A DNA stretch of 64,000 nucleotides from a virus. The stretch is from the IMG/VR virus record IMGVR_UViG_3300045256_000282, positions 85,069-149,068 of that record; one strand, written 5' to 3'. Numbering within the stretch: the first letter of the stretch is position 1; every line of letters begins with the position of its first letter. The notes under the pieces are model-generated. The model had not been told where the DNA came from, did not search any database, and saw nothing but the letters and a program-made list of their open reading frames with translations. Shown in pieces: positions 19,095 to 29,456 of this stretch. The translations under genes and the position numbers were made by a program.

Positions 19095-19516
19095 TGAAGA
19101 GTTTAATCTTAACAGGCCCATGCGTAAAGCTTTTTATAAACAATAAGCTTTATAAAGAAGTTCAGCAAGTTTCCTACTCGATCGACTACGGCGAGTACGA
19201 GATCTTTGGCATCGATTCGTCTTTTCCTCAAGAGATAGCGCCAGGAAGGTCTATGGTCAGAGGATCTATAACCGGCATCAGGATCAAGTACTCCGGGGGT
19301 ATTCAGGCCTACGATGCAAGGCCCCTTATAAGAAACCTTATCGCAGCTCCGTACATAAGCATACGCTTAAACGACAGGGCTAGTGGGGAAGATGTGTTGT
19401 TTGTTCAGAATGCGAAGATAACGAATCAAAAGGTCAGCATTGGTGCAAAAGGCACCGTAAAGCTGAGCTTTGATTTTTCAGGGCTGATAGCTTACGAACC
19501 CCTGGATAGGGCCTAA
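19094..19516 (+). CDS. Small tube-like virion protein (putative)
   Basis: A 140-residue beta-rich protein with strands around VQQVSYSIDYGEYEIFGI, a PGRSMVRGSITG turn and a C-terminal strand KLSFDFSGLIAY. The size and pattern resemble small tail tube or baseplate tube-cap proteins of myoviruses, which share a split-barrel fold, but no diagnostic motif is seen. It is coupled to the preceding wedge gene and overlaps the end of the convergent zinc-ribbon gene by 4 nt. Confidence 0.45.
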   Translation: MKSLILTGPCVKLFINNKLYKEVQQVSYSIDYGEYEIFGIDSSFPQEIAPGRSMVRGSITGIRIKYSGGIQAYDARPLIRNLIAAPYISIRLNDRASGEDVLFVQNAKITNQKVSIGAKGTVKLSFDFSGLIAYEPLDRA

Positions 19517-19884
19517 TCTTGTACGTCTGGAGTAAACTTCTTACCGCGAGTTCTATGGGGGCAAGAGTCACATTTCCTGTAATACCAGGTTTCTGCGATC
19601 TTGTAGTACTTAACCATGCGTAACTTACCTTCTTTACACTTAAAGCAAGTCCGATCTTTCCCGACTGGTTTGGTCAAGCATGGCTCTGGAAGGGTCATCT
19701 TTTCGTCTTTTGAATCGTACCGATCCAAACAACCTGGACACCAACCAGACTCAAGTCTGTTTAAGTTCTTGCGAATTCGTGATATTTCGGTCTTCAGCTT
19801 CTTGTTCTCGTGCGCTAACTTCTGGATTTTACTGAATTCTTTATCACCGCGACTGCCTTTTCCACCGTTCCAGCTCTTTGACAT
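19513..19884 (-). CDS. Zinc-ribbon protein on the opposite strand
   Basis: A 123-residue protein. The first ~45 residues are basic and coiled-coil-like (KLAHENKKLKTEISRI). The rest holds CPGC (about 49-52), C69, CFKC (about 80-83) and CDSC (about 105-108), enough for one or two zinc sites. The last part (YYKIAETWYYRKCDSC) resembles zinc ribbons of transcription or replication accessory proteins. The start has GAGG about 11 nt upstream. It is convergent with the preceding late gene and divergent from the next, like the metallopeptidase island at 7,461-8,190. I do not recognise the family; a nucleic-acid-binding or regulatory role is inference. Confidence 0.65.
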   Translation of the reverse strand: MSKSWNGGKGSRGDKEFSKIQKLAHENKKLKTEISRIRKNLNRLESGWCPGCLDRYDSKDEKMTLPEPCLTKPVGKDRTCFKCKEGKLRMVKYYKIAETWYYRKCDSCPHRTRGKKFTPDVQD

Positions 19885-19970
19885 ATCTTTTTGTACCTCA
19901 AGTACCCTAAGTTCAAGATTGCGCTGTCGTGATAATGATATCGTAATAATGGGTCGTTTTCAACAGGACC

Positions 19971-19979
19971 GAATCTTTA
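19971..19979 (+). promoter_or_regulatory. Recurrent motif, copy 3 (candidate late promoter element)
   Basis: GAATCTTTA, preceded by GACC, lies 28 nt before the ATG at 19999 in a 114-nt divergent gap. TAGGTAGAAGG follows it and includes the ribosome site. The match in sequence and distance to the copy at 10903 is the main support. Confidence 0.4.
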
Positions 19980-19998
19980 TAGGTAGAAGGACTCTATC

Positions 19999-22752
19999 AT
20001 GGCAGTAAGGCGTAGACAGAATTGGGTATCCCAGCAACGAGTTGACGTTCCGCATATTCGGTCGTTAGAGTCTGCCGCGTCCAATGACTTTGACGAACTT
20101 TTAAAGGGTTTCGTCACCGGCTCTAGCGGTCTGATCCTCAGAGGGTTTGAGATCAACATGACGGGCGCTATCGGGGGCGCAGCCGCTGGATTACAGCTCA
20201 TCGTAGCCGATGGATGCATTTTTCATACCACATCAAACGAATCCGGTACGTTTTACGTAGTCCCATCCTCAACCTCACCTGAGGTGATGAACTCGACTAT
20301 CAACACCAGGGTTTCGGGGGCCTTTACTCCAAACGCTGTCAACTATGTGGGTATCGAGTATGAGCGCATAATCGACGACACGACTTCTGACCAGATCTAT
20401 ATCTGGGACCCAACCAATAAGAACGAGGTGACCAAGACCGTACCTCTAGCAAAGATCCTTCGCTATAAGATCGTAATCACGACAAGCGTTTGGGCTGCAA
20501 ACGTTCTTCCTATCGCAAAAGTTACAACCGATGTCGCTGGCAACGTCGTCGACGTTACTGACCAAAGAGCTATGCTCTTCAGGCTCGGAAGCGCCGGATA
20601 CTCGAACCCAAACCCAGCATACGTTTATCCTTGGACAAATCAATCTGAGGGCCGATCTGAGAATCCACCAACCTCCACCTCTAATTCTTTAAATCCTTTC
20701 CACGGTGGGGATAAGATGATCTTCAACTTGAAGGAGTGGATGGACGCCATCATGTCCTCCTTCAAAGAGATCAAGGGAACCACCTACTGGTACTCCGAAA
20801 ACTCTGGTGGGTCGCTAGTAGGATTAAGAGCAGACCTCGGGAACCTGGTATTTACTGGTAAGGGTAACATCTCTCACGATGCTACGACGGCTGGTAAGAT
20901 TAACTGGTCTCAGGACATCTACCTTAAATTTATCGGAAGCAGACTTTCCTACAAGATCGCTGCTAACACTTCTAGCTCAGACATCGTACTAGCTGATGAT
21001 CAGGTTGCTTACTTCAAGCTTATTCGCGAGCAAACTATCATACCAAACCTCATCTGGACCAACGCTTCGGCTATCGTAGCCTCTGTTGGCGCTGTTGCTT
21101 GGACAGGGCCACTCGTTGCCGGTGACTGGTTAAAGCTTGCAACAGACGACACTACCCAATATTACCAGATTCAATCAGTTGATTCTTTGAGCCAAATCAC
21201 ACTAACAGTTCCGTTTGGCGGATCTTCAACAGGACCATCTGGCGCTAAGTCTCAATATGCTTTTGGTGTTTATCAAACCGATCCAGCACCTTCTACCGAT
21301 CGCCACATCAAGATCGCAGCTAGAAAAGATGTTCCTTTTGATCAGAATAATTTCTGGATCATGGTTCGTGCAGATAACGGCGGAAGCACAGCTCGAGTTT
21401 ACGCACGGTTCATGGCTGCTGAGCTTGAACAAGGTGAGCGCCGCCAGATCAGCGACAACCAAACCGATAACATCTTAGACTACATAGGTTCTCCAGACGA
21501 AGTGTCGTATGAGCCGCTGTATTCAACTCTTTTAGGACCCCTAGTTTCCGAGTCTACCGATATCGTGGTACCGAACGCCGTTTCTATCACAAGCGGCCAG
21601 TATTTTACTATCAATTCTGCAAACGACGCGACCAGTTATTACGTTTGGTTTAACCGTGATGGAGCTGGTGGCGACCCCCTTGTTGTCGGAAAAACCCCTA
21701 TTTCTGTAGCTATTTCTACTGGAGATTCGGCAAGTACGGTTGCTTCCGCTCTTGCGTCTTCACTTAACGCTCTTTCTGATTTTAGTGCATCTGCAGTAGG
21801 AAGCACCGTAACAGTTACCAATACGACCGTTGGACCATGTACTGATGCAGCTAACTTTAACGTTGGCGGAGCTTTCTCTATCACAGTAACCACCCAAGGT
21901 ACTGGTCAGGCAAATCATTACATTATAGATACGGAAAACCTGACTCTTTCCATCAAGAGACTTGATCGAGCAATTTTTGCAAATGCTGCAGATACAGATC
22001 CTAAAGCTTACGAAGAAGCCTACGATGTAATTGCCCCTATAACTGCAGGGACCAACATCACTATCCCCGTAGACTCTCGTTCAGGCGGATCAGTTAAGAC
22101 CTATACGGTTGGCAAGGGACAACTTGCTGTTTTCTTAAACGGCCAATACCTTAGGTTGAACGACGACTTCTCTGAAGTTGGTTCTTCTGGCACCCAAAGC
22201 AACACGATACAAACATTAATAAATCTTGTTGCTGGAGATGTGCTTGAATTTAGGCTGATCAAGAACGGTTCTGGTGGAAGCGGCGGTGGAGGTGGTAGCG
22301 GAGAATCCAACACTGCTTCTAACCTTGGTAGCGGGGCAAGTGTATTTAAACAAAAAGTCGGTGTAGATCTTCAGTTCAGACGCATCAACGCCGGAGCTGG
22401 CGTTGTGGTTACTCAGAACGCAAACGATATCACGATCACTTCAACTCCGGTTGCGGCTAGCGATAACGTTGTTGTTGTAAGTGGAACCAACTATACAGCT
22501 ACCGTTGCGAACGACGCAATCTTGATCTCTGCTTCTGGAAGTAACAGAAACGTTGTGCTCCCAAGCGCTATTGGGAACTCTGGTAAGAGGATCAAGATCA
22601 AGATGCTTGATTCTGGTTTCCAGATTCTTATTAAGACCGTACTGAACCAGACGATTGACGGAGTTGACTGTACCGTATCGTCACTGAACATCGCTACTCA
22701 GTACGAGGTTGTTGAAGTGATCAGCGATGGCGCAAATTGGTGGATCGTATAA
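19999..22752 (+). CDS. Large baseplate/tail fibre base protein
   Basis: A 917-residue beta-rich protein. The N terminus ([20 protein letters not shown]) looks like the baseplate-attachment part of a fibre or wedge protein. Around residues 531-636 is a domain ([20 protein letters not shown]) also present in the J protein (near nt 16,264-16,596). Around 680-760 is a small beta domain ([14 protein letters not shown]) that also occurs in at least three downstream fibre genes. A Gly/Ser linker near 760 precedes the C-terminal ~150 residues, which include a strand-rich end with a Trp-Trp pair. It probably connects the baseplate to the fibres. The start is supported by AGAAGGA upstream. Confidence 0.6.
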   Translation: MAVRRRQNWVSQQRVDVPHIRSLESAASNDFDELLKGFVTGSSGLILRGFEINMTGAIGGAAAGLQLIVADGCIFHTTSNESGTFYVVPSSTSPEVMNSTINTRVSGAFTPNAVNYVGIEYERIIDDTTSDQIYIWDPTNKNEVTKTVPLAKILRYKIVITTSVWAANVLPIAKVTTDVAGNVVDVTDQRAMLFRLGSAGYSNPNPAYVYPWTNQSEGRSENPPTSTSNSLNPFHGGDKMIFNLKEWMDAIMSSFKEIKGTTYWYSENSGGSLVGLRADLGNLVFTGKGNISHDATTAGKINWSQDIYLKFIGSRLSYKIAANTSSSDIVLADDQVAYFKLIREQTIIPNLIWTNASAIVASVGAVAWTGPLVAGDWLKLATDDTTQYYQIQSVDSLSQITLTVPFGGSSTGPSGAKSQYAFGVYQTDPAPSTDRHIKIAARKDVPFDQNNFWIMVRADNGGSTARVYARFMAAELEQGERRQISDNQTDNILDYIGSPDEVSYEPLYSTLLGPLVSESTDIVVPNAVSITSGQYFTINSANDATSYYVWFNRDGAGGDPLVVGKTPISVAISTGDSASTVASALASSLNALSDFSASAVGSTVTVTNTTVGPCTDAANFNVGGAFSITVTTQGTGQANHYIIDTENLTLSIKRLDRAIFANAADTDPKAYEEAYDVIAPITAGTNITIPVDSRSGGSVKTYTVGKGQLAVFLNGQYLRLNDDFSEVGSSGTQSNTIQTLINLVAGDVLEFRLIKNGSGGSGGGGGSGESNTASNLGSGASVFKQKVGVDLQFRRINAGAGVVVTQNANDITITSTPVAASDNVVVVSGTNYTATVANDAILISASGSNRNVVLPSAIGNSGKRIKIKMLDSGFQILIKTVLNQTIDGVDCTVSSLNIATQYEVVEVISDGANWWIV

Positions 22753-22753
22753 T

Positions 22754-23203
22754 ATGAGCTATAGACCATACGCAGCAATCATCGCAGAAGCATCTTCCTC
22801 AGCGTCGGGAATCAAGTTTGATCTTAAGAACGACAGCGGCTCGGCCATCTCTGCCCTTCAACCAGTATCAACCGACGTTTTTGGTAAGGCAAAGGCCGTA
22901 GACGTTTCCGTAGAGTCAGATGCTTTGAAGGTCGTAGGCATAGCTGGTTCCAGCATCCCCAACGGTAGTTATGGCAGCATCTATAGCCATGGCAAGGTAG
23001 AGAACATCACCACTTCCTATGATTTTGGGGATTATATATACGTGTCAAAAACAGGCGGACTGACCAACATCCTACCTTCCGAAGGCGTAGACGGGTTTGT
23101 GTCTGGTGATTTTATAATCAGGGTAGGGATAATCGTTAGAAATCGAGTTACCCCTAGCCAAAAAGATTTAGTGATCAACATAGGCATAATCGGACAGGTG
23201 TAA
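22754..23203 (+). CDS. Small virion protein, beta-barrel type (putative)
   Basis: A 149-residue protein. The ATG at 22754 lies one base after the previous stop, with GGTGGA upstream, and is preferred over an in-frame ATG at 22727 inside the previous gene. It is beta-rich, with a segment (GSYGSIYSHGKVENI, then GDYIYVSKTGGLT) resembling small head-decoration or fibre-tip proteins such as the DUF2190 group. A role as a capsid or fibre accessory is inference. Confidence 0.55.
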   Translation: MSYRPYAAIIAEASSSASGIKFDLKNDSGSAISALQPVSTDVFGKAKAVDVSVESDALKVVGIAGSSIPNGSYGSIYSHGKVENITTSYDFGDYIYVSKTGGLTNILPSEGVDGFVSGDFIIRVGIIVRNRVTPSQKDLVINIGIIGQV

Positions 23204-23206
23204 GTT

Positions 23207-23404
23207 ATGGAAAGAATTAGGAAAGTTGACGTAGAAAAGCTTTCAGATCAAGACCTCAAGAACGTTGAGGACATGATTTCTAAGAAGATGAAAGAGATCA
23301 CAGAGAAAGCGATTGTTGAAGCAAATCGCTATCTTAACGTGTACGGCTATGAGGCGATCATGGCAATTCAGTTCAAACCCAAAGAAGAGGAATCTTTAGA
23401 GTAA
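23207..23404 (+). CDS. Small helical protein of unknown function
   Basis: A 65-residue, highly charged protein, helical by composition, with a Lys/Glu-rich start (KVDVEKLSDQDLKNVEDM) and an acidic end (KPKEEESLE). It starts 3 nt after the previous stop. No family recognised. Its place between virion genes suggests an assembly accessory. Confidence 0.6.
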   Translation: MERIRKVDVEKLSDQDLKNVEDMISKKMKEITEKAIVEANRYLNVYGYEAIMAIQFKPKEEESLE

Positions 23405-23429
23405 GGTCCAAAGGACATAGGAGATAAAA

Positions 23430-25145
23430 ATGGCCGACATTAGCAAACTATCAAGATTATTTAACGGGGTCGCAAGGCAGGTTGACCTGTCCCTTAACAC
23501 CCTGGTTGTGGACAACCTCAAGGTAAAGCTGGGCGGTTCAAGCCAGTTTACCTTCTCGGGATCGCTTACGGCTGGCCGTACGATCACGATGCCTGACGCC
23601 GACGTTAATCTAGGCTATATTGCAGCTCTAGTCACCCTGTCCGGGGTTTCTGGCGGGGCAACGGATCTTGGTACCTTTACCGGAACTACGATCTCTGACA
23701 ACCGTACGATCAAGCAAGCTCTTCAAGACCTTGAAACCTATGTCGAAACCGTAAGTGCTAATAACGAGTTTCTTGATAGCCTTTTCAGGATCAAGGACAA
23801 CTCTGACCCATCTAAGAAGATCGCCTTCGAAGCTTCCGGCATCTCCACCGGAACTGTTCGTACAATCACGATGCCTGATGCTGACGTTAACTTGGCAGAT
23901 GCTAATAATGCCATCTTAAAGAACGGCACTCGCTCGTTTACTGCCGACCAGTCGATGGGCGGAAACAAGCTGACCAACTTGGCAGATCCTATCTCCTCTC
24001 AAGATGCTGTCACCTTGGCCTACATGAATGCTCGCTTGAACGGCCTCACTCCTAAGGCACCTGTTCGAGCTGCAACTACCGCAAACATCACGCTAAGCGG
24101 CGCTCAAACGATCGACACCGTGTCTATTGTTGCTGGTAACCGCGTTCTCGTTAAGAACCAGACGTTGCCAGAACAAAACGGTATCTACGTGGCTGCAGCC
24201 GGAGCATGGTCTCGCGCTGCCGATATGGACTCCCTTACCCCGTTTGATGAGTTCAACGGAGCGTGGACGGCTGTTCAAGAAGGTAGCCAGGCTGGCCAAG
24301 TTTATGTTCAGTACGGAACCGTTGCTACGGTTGGAACAGACCCCGTAACCTGGGCGTTCTACAATCCGATCGCAGGCCTTATCGGCGGTGATATGATCAC
24401 CTTCGCAGGATCGACCTTCTCGGTTGACCTTGCTACTGTTTCAGGTCTCGAGTCTAGCAACCCAGGAAACGTTGCGGGTCAGCTCCGAGTTAAGCTCGAA
24501 GCCTCTAACCCAAGCTTGCGCATCACCGGCTCTAACGAGCTTGCTGCGAAGCTTGACGCGGCTGGTGCTATCACTAGCGGATCTGGTGGATTGATCGTCG
24601 GAACCGATGGCTCTACTACCGAGATCGCTTCTAACCAAGTCCGAGTAAAAGACGCGGGTATTACGGCTGCTAAGCTCAACACGAACGTTGCTGACCAATC
24701 AACCATCACTGGCGGCGCTGGATCTGCTCTTGCAGTTCAAAATGCTCCGTTGGTTCGCAAGAGCATGGTTGCTGGCGAAGCTTTTGCTGCCAACACCTCG
24801 TTCCTCGTTCGTATGGCGGTCAGCGGTGAAACTGCTGGACGCGTTTACAAGGCTGATAAGGACGCCTCTGTTACTGATAAGTTTTACGTTGTCGGAGTTG
24901 CCCTTTCAACCTCAGCAGTATCGGCTGGACAAAGCATCACTGTTGTCAGCTTGGGTACCAGCGTGCTAGGATCTAGTGACACCCCGTTCGTGTCAGGAGA
25001 TGTTGGCAAGGCAGTATTCTTGACTAGTTCGGGCGCTTTTTCGACGACCGCTCCTTCGGCAGCCAACGAAGCTGTTGCGCGAGTTGGTATCGTTGAAAAC
25101 ACGGATCGTATCTGGGTACAACCTGGGGTGGTCGGAGTTAATTAA
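23430..25145 (+). CDS. Tail fibre protein with short repeats
   Basis: A 571-residue protein preceded by GGAG. The string RTITMPDADVNL occurs twice, near residues 50 and 150; it marks the repeat type seen in fibre shafts of many phages. A segment near 170-200 (GGNKLTNLADPISSQDAV) is another common phage fibre motif. Residues ~205-300 contain a beta domain (VLVKNQTLPEQNGIYVAA) frequent in fibres and virion surface proteins. The last ~120 residues form a beta-rich tip. It likely forms a trimeric fibre or a fibre connector. The stop is TAA, overlapping the next ATG by one base. Confidence 0.72.
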   Translation: MADISKLSRLFNGVARQVDLSLNTLVVDNLKVKLGGSSQFTFSGSLTAGRTITMPDADVNLGYIAALVTLSGVSGGATDLGTFTGTTISDNRTIKQALQDLETYVETVSANNEFLDSLFRIKDNSDPSKKIAFEASGISTGTVRTITMPDADVNLADANNAILKNGTRSFTADQSMGGNKLTNLADPISSQDAVTLAYMNARLNGLTPKAPVRAATTANITLSGAQTIDTVSIVAGNRVLVKNQTLPEQNGIYVAAAGAWSRAADMDSLTPFDEFNGAWTAVQEGSQAGQVYVQYGTVATVGTDPVTWAFYNPIAGLIGGDMITFAGSTFSVDLATVSGLESSNPGNVAGQLRVKLEASNPSLRITGSNELAAKLDAAGAITSGSGGLIVGTDGSTTEIASNQVRVKDAGITAAKLNTNVADQSTITGGAGSALAVQNAPLVRKSMVAGEAFAANTSFLVRMAVSGETAGRVYKADKDASVTDKFYVVGVALSTSAVSAGQSITVVSLGTSVLGSSDTPFVSGDVGKAVFLTSSGAFSTTAPSAANEAVARVGIVENTDRIWVQPGVVGVN

Positions 25146-25471
25146 TGGCTAAGTTCACGAGGATCGTTAATGGAGTTTTGAGGTCTTTTGACGAGTCGGG
25201 TACCCCGACCGTCTACCTCCAACCTATTGACATCGTATCGTCAGGGGCTGGTGCAAACCAGCTCAACGGTCCCGTGACGGCTGGTACTAACGTTACCTTG
25301 CCATCAAGCGGAACGTATAGCGGAGACGAGTTGATCGTAACGCTCAACGGCTCGTACTTAGACCCTGTTTTTGACTACAACTACGTGGGATCGGGAACCA
25401 GAACGCAAGTTTCTTTCACCTTTGACTTGGTAGTTGGTGATAGAATAGACTTCAAGAAGTATAGGAACTAA
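25145..25471 (+). CDS. Small fibre-connector protein
   Basis: A 108-residue protein. Residues ~40-108 form a small beta domain (ELIVTLNGSYLDPVFDYNYV) that is also found inside the 917-residue protein and in two of the long fibres (25474 and 32099 genes). Here it stands alone after a ~35-residue head. The gene overlaps the previous stop by one base. It may join fibre segments or cap a trimer. Function is inferred from the shared domain and gene order. Confidence 0.6.
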   Translation: MAKFTRIVNGVLRSFDESGTPTVYLQPIDIVSSGAGANQLNGPVTAGTNVTLPSSGTYSGDELIVTLNGSYLDPVFDYNYVGSGTRTQVSFTFDLVVGDRIDFKKYRN

Positions 25472-25473
25472 TC

Positions 25474-28400
25474 ATGCCGAATATCTTTGACTTACGTCAG
25501 ACACAGCAACGCTCAAGCCTCCCCTTCATCACTGGAGCTGCAAACAGCCTCGGTAATGCGATCGTTTCGGCAATTGACGCTGAGTTGGCGAAACTTTTTG
25601 AAGATCGTAACGTTCTTTTGACCCAAGGTGGTTTGATCACCTACACGGGTACCCAGATCCAGTTTGGTGAAGCGCTTAAGCTTGAGATCAATTCTAAGGT
25701 GGCTGGCGGCTCTCCCGTAATCATCGACCTTGGATCGACCACTCGTACGGTCTCTGCTTCTGGCCGAATGGTTTATGCTGTTATTAATCGTACCGCTGGA
25801 ACCGCTACGGTTACGGACGATGCAACAACCCTCCCTGCAGTAACTAACGCTAACCAAGAGGTGTTCTTGATCGCTAAGCGACAAGATGCTGCCGATGGTA
25901 CTAAGCGCGTTTATTTCCGAACCGGAGCTGCTTTCAACGAAGGCCAAACCGCTCGATTGGGCTCGGCTGGTAGCGGCTCGGGAACTGGTGGTGCTGGTGA
26001 CGACATTAACACTCTCCGCTTCAAAGCTTCTTTCTCAGACGATTTCTCTGACAGCCCAACCTCTTCGACCAGCGCAGTCAACAACACCCTTACTACGGGT
26101 GTTTATAGCGCTGCAGGTGCCGCTTACCGCTTAAGCTACGATGCTTCTAAGACCGTAACTGGTACCGGAACTAGCATGACCTTGTCTGCCACTCCAACCT
26201 ACACGGTAGCCCCAGGGGATATCCTTGTGGTTGGTACGGAAGCTCGCCGAATTACTGTGGTAGCAACACAAACTTCTTACACGATTGAAGCCGCTTTTAG
26301 CGCTAACCCTTCGGCTGCTGCGGCTTGCGTTTCTCAGGCTGTTCACACTAACGACATCAGAGCGCATACCGAGAACAGTACTGGCCTTGCGATGAACGCA
26401 CTCATCTCAGACGCAGTAAGCACCTTCATGCTACGCTACAGAGATAGCGCCGCTAACAACGACTTTGTTTGGGATTATCCAGGCGCAGCCCTTATCGCCG
26501 CAAGCTCTTCCGCTGATAACGCTAACTGGAGCGCTCCCTACACTCGCACCACTACTCTTGGAACTACTGAGCCAATTCGTTCAGTACCAGTTTCTGGTTC
26601 ACAGTTCCGTACGCGATTCTTCGCAAACGCTACGAGCGGAAGTGGCGCTGTAAACATCCTCGATTATAAGGCCTATCTTCACGAAGATTCTGGCACGACT
26701 TCAGGCACCACGATGGATCAGGCTTACGGCCTCACCTCTGGAGCCGGAACTCCGATCAACTGCTCGATCAGCTCCTCGACTGGAAAAACTCGTATCACGA
26801 CCACATGGGCGTACGCTACAGGCGTAAACCCAGGAACTCAGCAAGGTCAACTTGACGTTTACCTAGACGGAAAACTCCTCCCAAGATTTATCAACGCAAC
26901 CCAAACCCCAGATGCTTACTATACGGAGATCTCAGCTCAAGTTATCGAGCTTGATCAGGACTATAGTGGCGCAGGTATTGAAATTGATATCAAGAAACGC
27001 GTAAGCGCGGTAGATACGACCTCACAGAACAGCACGAACCTTGGCTACCTGCAAGACATGTCTAAGGTTGGTTTTCAAGGCTTCGTTGATGAAAGCTCTT
27101 TGCTTTCTCCGATCACTGGTGCTCCTTCCTCATCTCAGTTCAGAACATTTGGTATCGTAAACAGAGCCTCTATCCCCAATCTTTCAAATGACCTCCGTGC
27201 CCGTATGGGTATCGATCGTATTCAAGTTCAGCAAGCGGTTGAGCTTCAAAACGAAGTTGGCCCCAACGGCGAGAAAATCTTTGGAGCTTTGAACGACGAT
27301 AGAAACTTGATTCGTTTTGTCGGAAATTGGAAAAACTTAACAAATACTTTTGGTAGCGTCGTAAACCCTTCTGCTGTAGGTGATTACATCGAAGTAGTTT
27401 TCTATGGCACAGGCTTGAACATGCTTGTGGGTTTTGTAAATGAAACACAAGATATCAGAGTCATAGTAGATGGCGGATCTGAAGGATCAAACATCTGGCC
27501 AAATGGGTCTACTCTTTTAAACGGTAGAAATTATAGCCAGAATGCTGTTCTTTCGATTGCTTCAGGATTGTCTCAAGGATTGCATACCGTGAGGATCAGG
27601 CAGGCAAACTTAGGAAGTTCCGGCGTTTACCTGACTGGTTTTGAGATTCTAAACGAATCTTCAACCATCAACGTCCGCCCTGGTACGTCTTATCAAAACG
27701 GCAAAAAGCTTGTTCTCTCTTCTGCTCAAAGTCTTGCATACAACTCAAGTTTTGAATCAATCCTTAGAGACGGCTCTTTGGTTGGATCACTTTCGACCAG
27801 GGGTGCTCACGTTGTTGTTTATCAGAAATCGGACGGTACGGTAGCTAAAGCAGCTATCGAAACCAACAGTTCTGCTGCGTATATAACCTCTGCTGATCAT
27901 ACAAACGAAGAAGTTGCTAGAACCTATTATCCTAGAGAATTTGGCGCAGGAAGATCTGATGACTTTAGCACCCTTTTAAGCTCAGGGAGCACCAGAGCGT
28001 TTACTCTGGACGATGGTACTACAGCTCTTGCTTGCCAAAACTACGCCTTAAACAACGTTGGCGGTTTGGGAGACGGATTGATTGTGGGCTCTGGTGCGGG
28101 TGACTTTGTTACCTTCACGTTTGTTGGAACTGGTTTAGACATCACTAACGTGAGAAACGCTACCTCAAACTCTTCTTATACGATTACAGTTGATGGAACA
28201 AACGTACTGACAGCCTCCGTTTTTGGTGGTTCTGGTTTTAATAACGTCCTAAAGATAGCTTCGGGACTTCCTTACGGCACACACACTGTCAAGATCAACA
28301 TGACCACCAACGGCGGTGTTGCTCTTGCTATTGGTAAGTTCATTGTTTATCAACCCAAGAAACCTTCCATTCCTGCAGGTGCAGTTGAACTAGCAGATTA

Positions 28401-29388
28401 CAACGTCATGGCTGATTTTATAGCTAACACTACGGTCGGCGTTGACACGATCTCTACGGGAATATTAAGAAAAAACTGTACGAGAGAGGGTGTTTATTTT
28501 GGAACTGGATGGACCCTCGGACTTGGACCAATCAACAACTCCGGCGGTTTTTCTTCTGGCGGAACTACTGTAACATCTGGCGCATACATCGAGTACACCT
28601 TCTTCGGAACTGGTTTTGATTTCAGAGGTTTCGGTGGCGTTGGATATACTACAAATACTCAAGTTACGCTTAACGGTTTGAATGCGACAACCACCAACTT
28701 CCCAAGCTTGGTCTCTAGCGCGATCTCTCCGTTTACTTTCACAGCATCTACGGGTGTTTTAACACAAAACGGAGCCAACACGGCTGGAGCTGGTTTCAGG
28801 ATCTCTGGGCTGCCTTTGGCAAAATACACTGTTAGATTTACGAACAACGCTAACGCAACGTACCTGGATATGTCAAACATTGACGTTATTACTCCTATCC
28901 ACTCGGTTAAGTCTAACTTCCAAGCTGACCTTCAGAACACTCTTCCTGTCGGAAGCTGTGCTTTGAGCGATAACCGTAGGTTGAGCGCTGTGAAGAGCGA
29001 AGATCCTGCAAAAGCGACCATACAGGCAATCGGTATCAGCTCTGTCTCAACAACTTCAACGGTCCCGGTACCTATTCCAGACGCAACCTGCGTAGTCAGG
29101 ACTACAAAACCACTCTCGTACATAGAAGTGTGGTTTACTGGATCTGCTACGAACACTTCGAACGGGAACTTTGTTCAAGGCGTAATATACGTGGACAATT
29201 TACCAGTAGCTGTTCCAAGTACAGCCTATCCATTGAGCGGAAACGGGGATGCGATAGTTTGTCACGCTATTGTACCTGTTGGTGCGGGAACACACACCAT
29301 AACGACCTATTGGAAAGTTAGTGCGGGAACCGGAAGTTTTCAATCAAATTCTGGTGAAAACCGCATCTTAACGGTACGAGAGCTATAA
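25474..29388 (+). CDS. Long tail fibre / receptor-binding protein, paralogue 1
   Basis: A 1304-residue protein. The N-terminal ~430 residues are unique: a helical head, a Gly-rich linker near 165-175 and beta domains. A small LDVYLDGKLLP-type domain (about 450-520) is shared with neighbours. From ~530 to the end it belongs to a three-copy family. That part contains several jelly-roll-like modules, each with a string such as FYGTGLN, FVGTGLD or FFGTGFD and a later HTVRI/HTVKI strand. These modules look like carbohydrate-binding beta sandwiches. Conserved strings PKKPSIPAGAVELADYNVM and FQADLQNTLPVGS mark the last third. It probably forms a trimeric fibre. The C terminus is Arg-Glu-Leu. Confidence 0.75.
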   Translation: MPNIFDLRQTQQRSSLPFITGAANSLGNAIVSAIDAELAKLFEDRNVLLTQGGLITYTGTQIQFGEALKLEINSKVAGGSPVIIDLGSTTRTVSASGRMVYAVINRTAGTATVTDDATTLPAVTNANQEVFLIAKRQDAADGTKRVYFRTGAAFNEGQTARLGSAGSGSGTGGAGDDINTLRFKASFSDDFSDSPTSSTSAVNNTLTTGVYSAAGAAYRLSYDASKTVTGTGTSMTLSATPTYTVAPGDILVVGTEARRITVVATQTSYTIEAAFSANPSAAAACVSQAVHTNDIRAHTENSTGLAMNALISDAVSTFMLRYRDSAANNDFVWDYPGAALIAASSSADNANWSAPYTRTTTLGTTEPIRSVPVSGSQFRTRFFANATSGSGAVNILDYKAYLHEDSGTTSGTTMDQAYGLTSGAGTPINCSISSSTGKTRITTTWAYATGVNPGTQQGQLDVYLDGKLLPRFINATQTPDAYYTEISAQVIELDQDYSGAGIEIDIKKRVSAVDTTSQNSTNLGYLQDMSKVGFQGFVDESSLLSPITGAPSSSQFRTFGIVNRASIPNLSNDLRARMGIDRIQVQQAVELQNEVGPNGEKIFGALNDDRNLIRFVGNWKNLTNTFGSVVNPSAVGDYIEVVFYGTGLNMLVGFVNETQDIRVIVDGGSEGSNIWPNGSTLLNGRNYSQNAVLSIASGLSQGLHTVRIRQANLGSSGVYLTGFEILNESSTINVRPGTSYQNGKKLVLSSAQSLAYNSSFESILRDGSLVGSLSTRGAHVVVYQKSDGTVAKAAIETNSSAAYITSADHTNEEVARTYYPREFGAGRSDDFSTLLSSGSTRAFTLDDGTTALACQNYALNNVGGLGDGLIVGSGAGDFVTFTFVGTGLDITNVRNATSNSSYTITVDGTNVLTASVFGGSGFNNVLKIASGLPYGTHTVKINMTTNGGVALAIGKFIVYQPKKPSIPAGAVELADYNVMADFIANTTVGVDTISTGILRKNCTREGVYFGTGWTLGLGPINNSGGFSSGGTTVTSGAYIEYTFFGTGFDFRGFGGVGYTTNTQVTLNGLNATTTNFPSLVSSAISPFTFTASTGVLTQNGANTAGAGFRISGLPLAKYTVRFTNNANATYLDMSNIDVITPIHSVKSNFQADLQNTLPVGSCALSDNRRLSAVKSEDPAKATIQAIGISSVSTTSTVPVPIPDATCVVRTTKPLSYIEVWFTGSATNTSNGNFVQGVIYVDNLPVAVPSTAYPLSGNGDAIVCHAIVPVGAGTHTITTYWKVSAGTGSFQSNSGENRILTVREL

Positions 29389-29456
29389 TTGATGATAAGT
29401 TCTGTTGTAAGATGTTTATAAGTTCCCATAAAAGGGATTAACAAGGAGAAACGAAG

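Noticed and set aside
29389-29456. Possible terminator before the small fibre accessory gene
   Set aside because: Only a 4-bp TCCC/GGGA stem is seen and there is no T-run.
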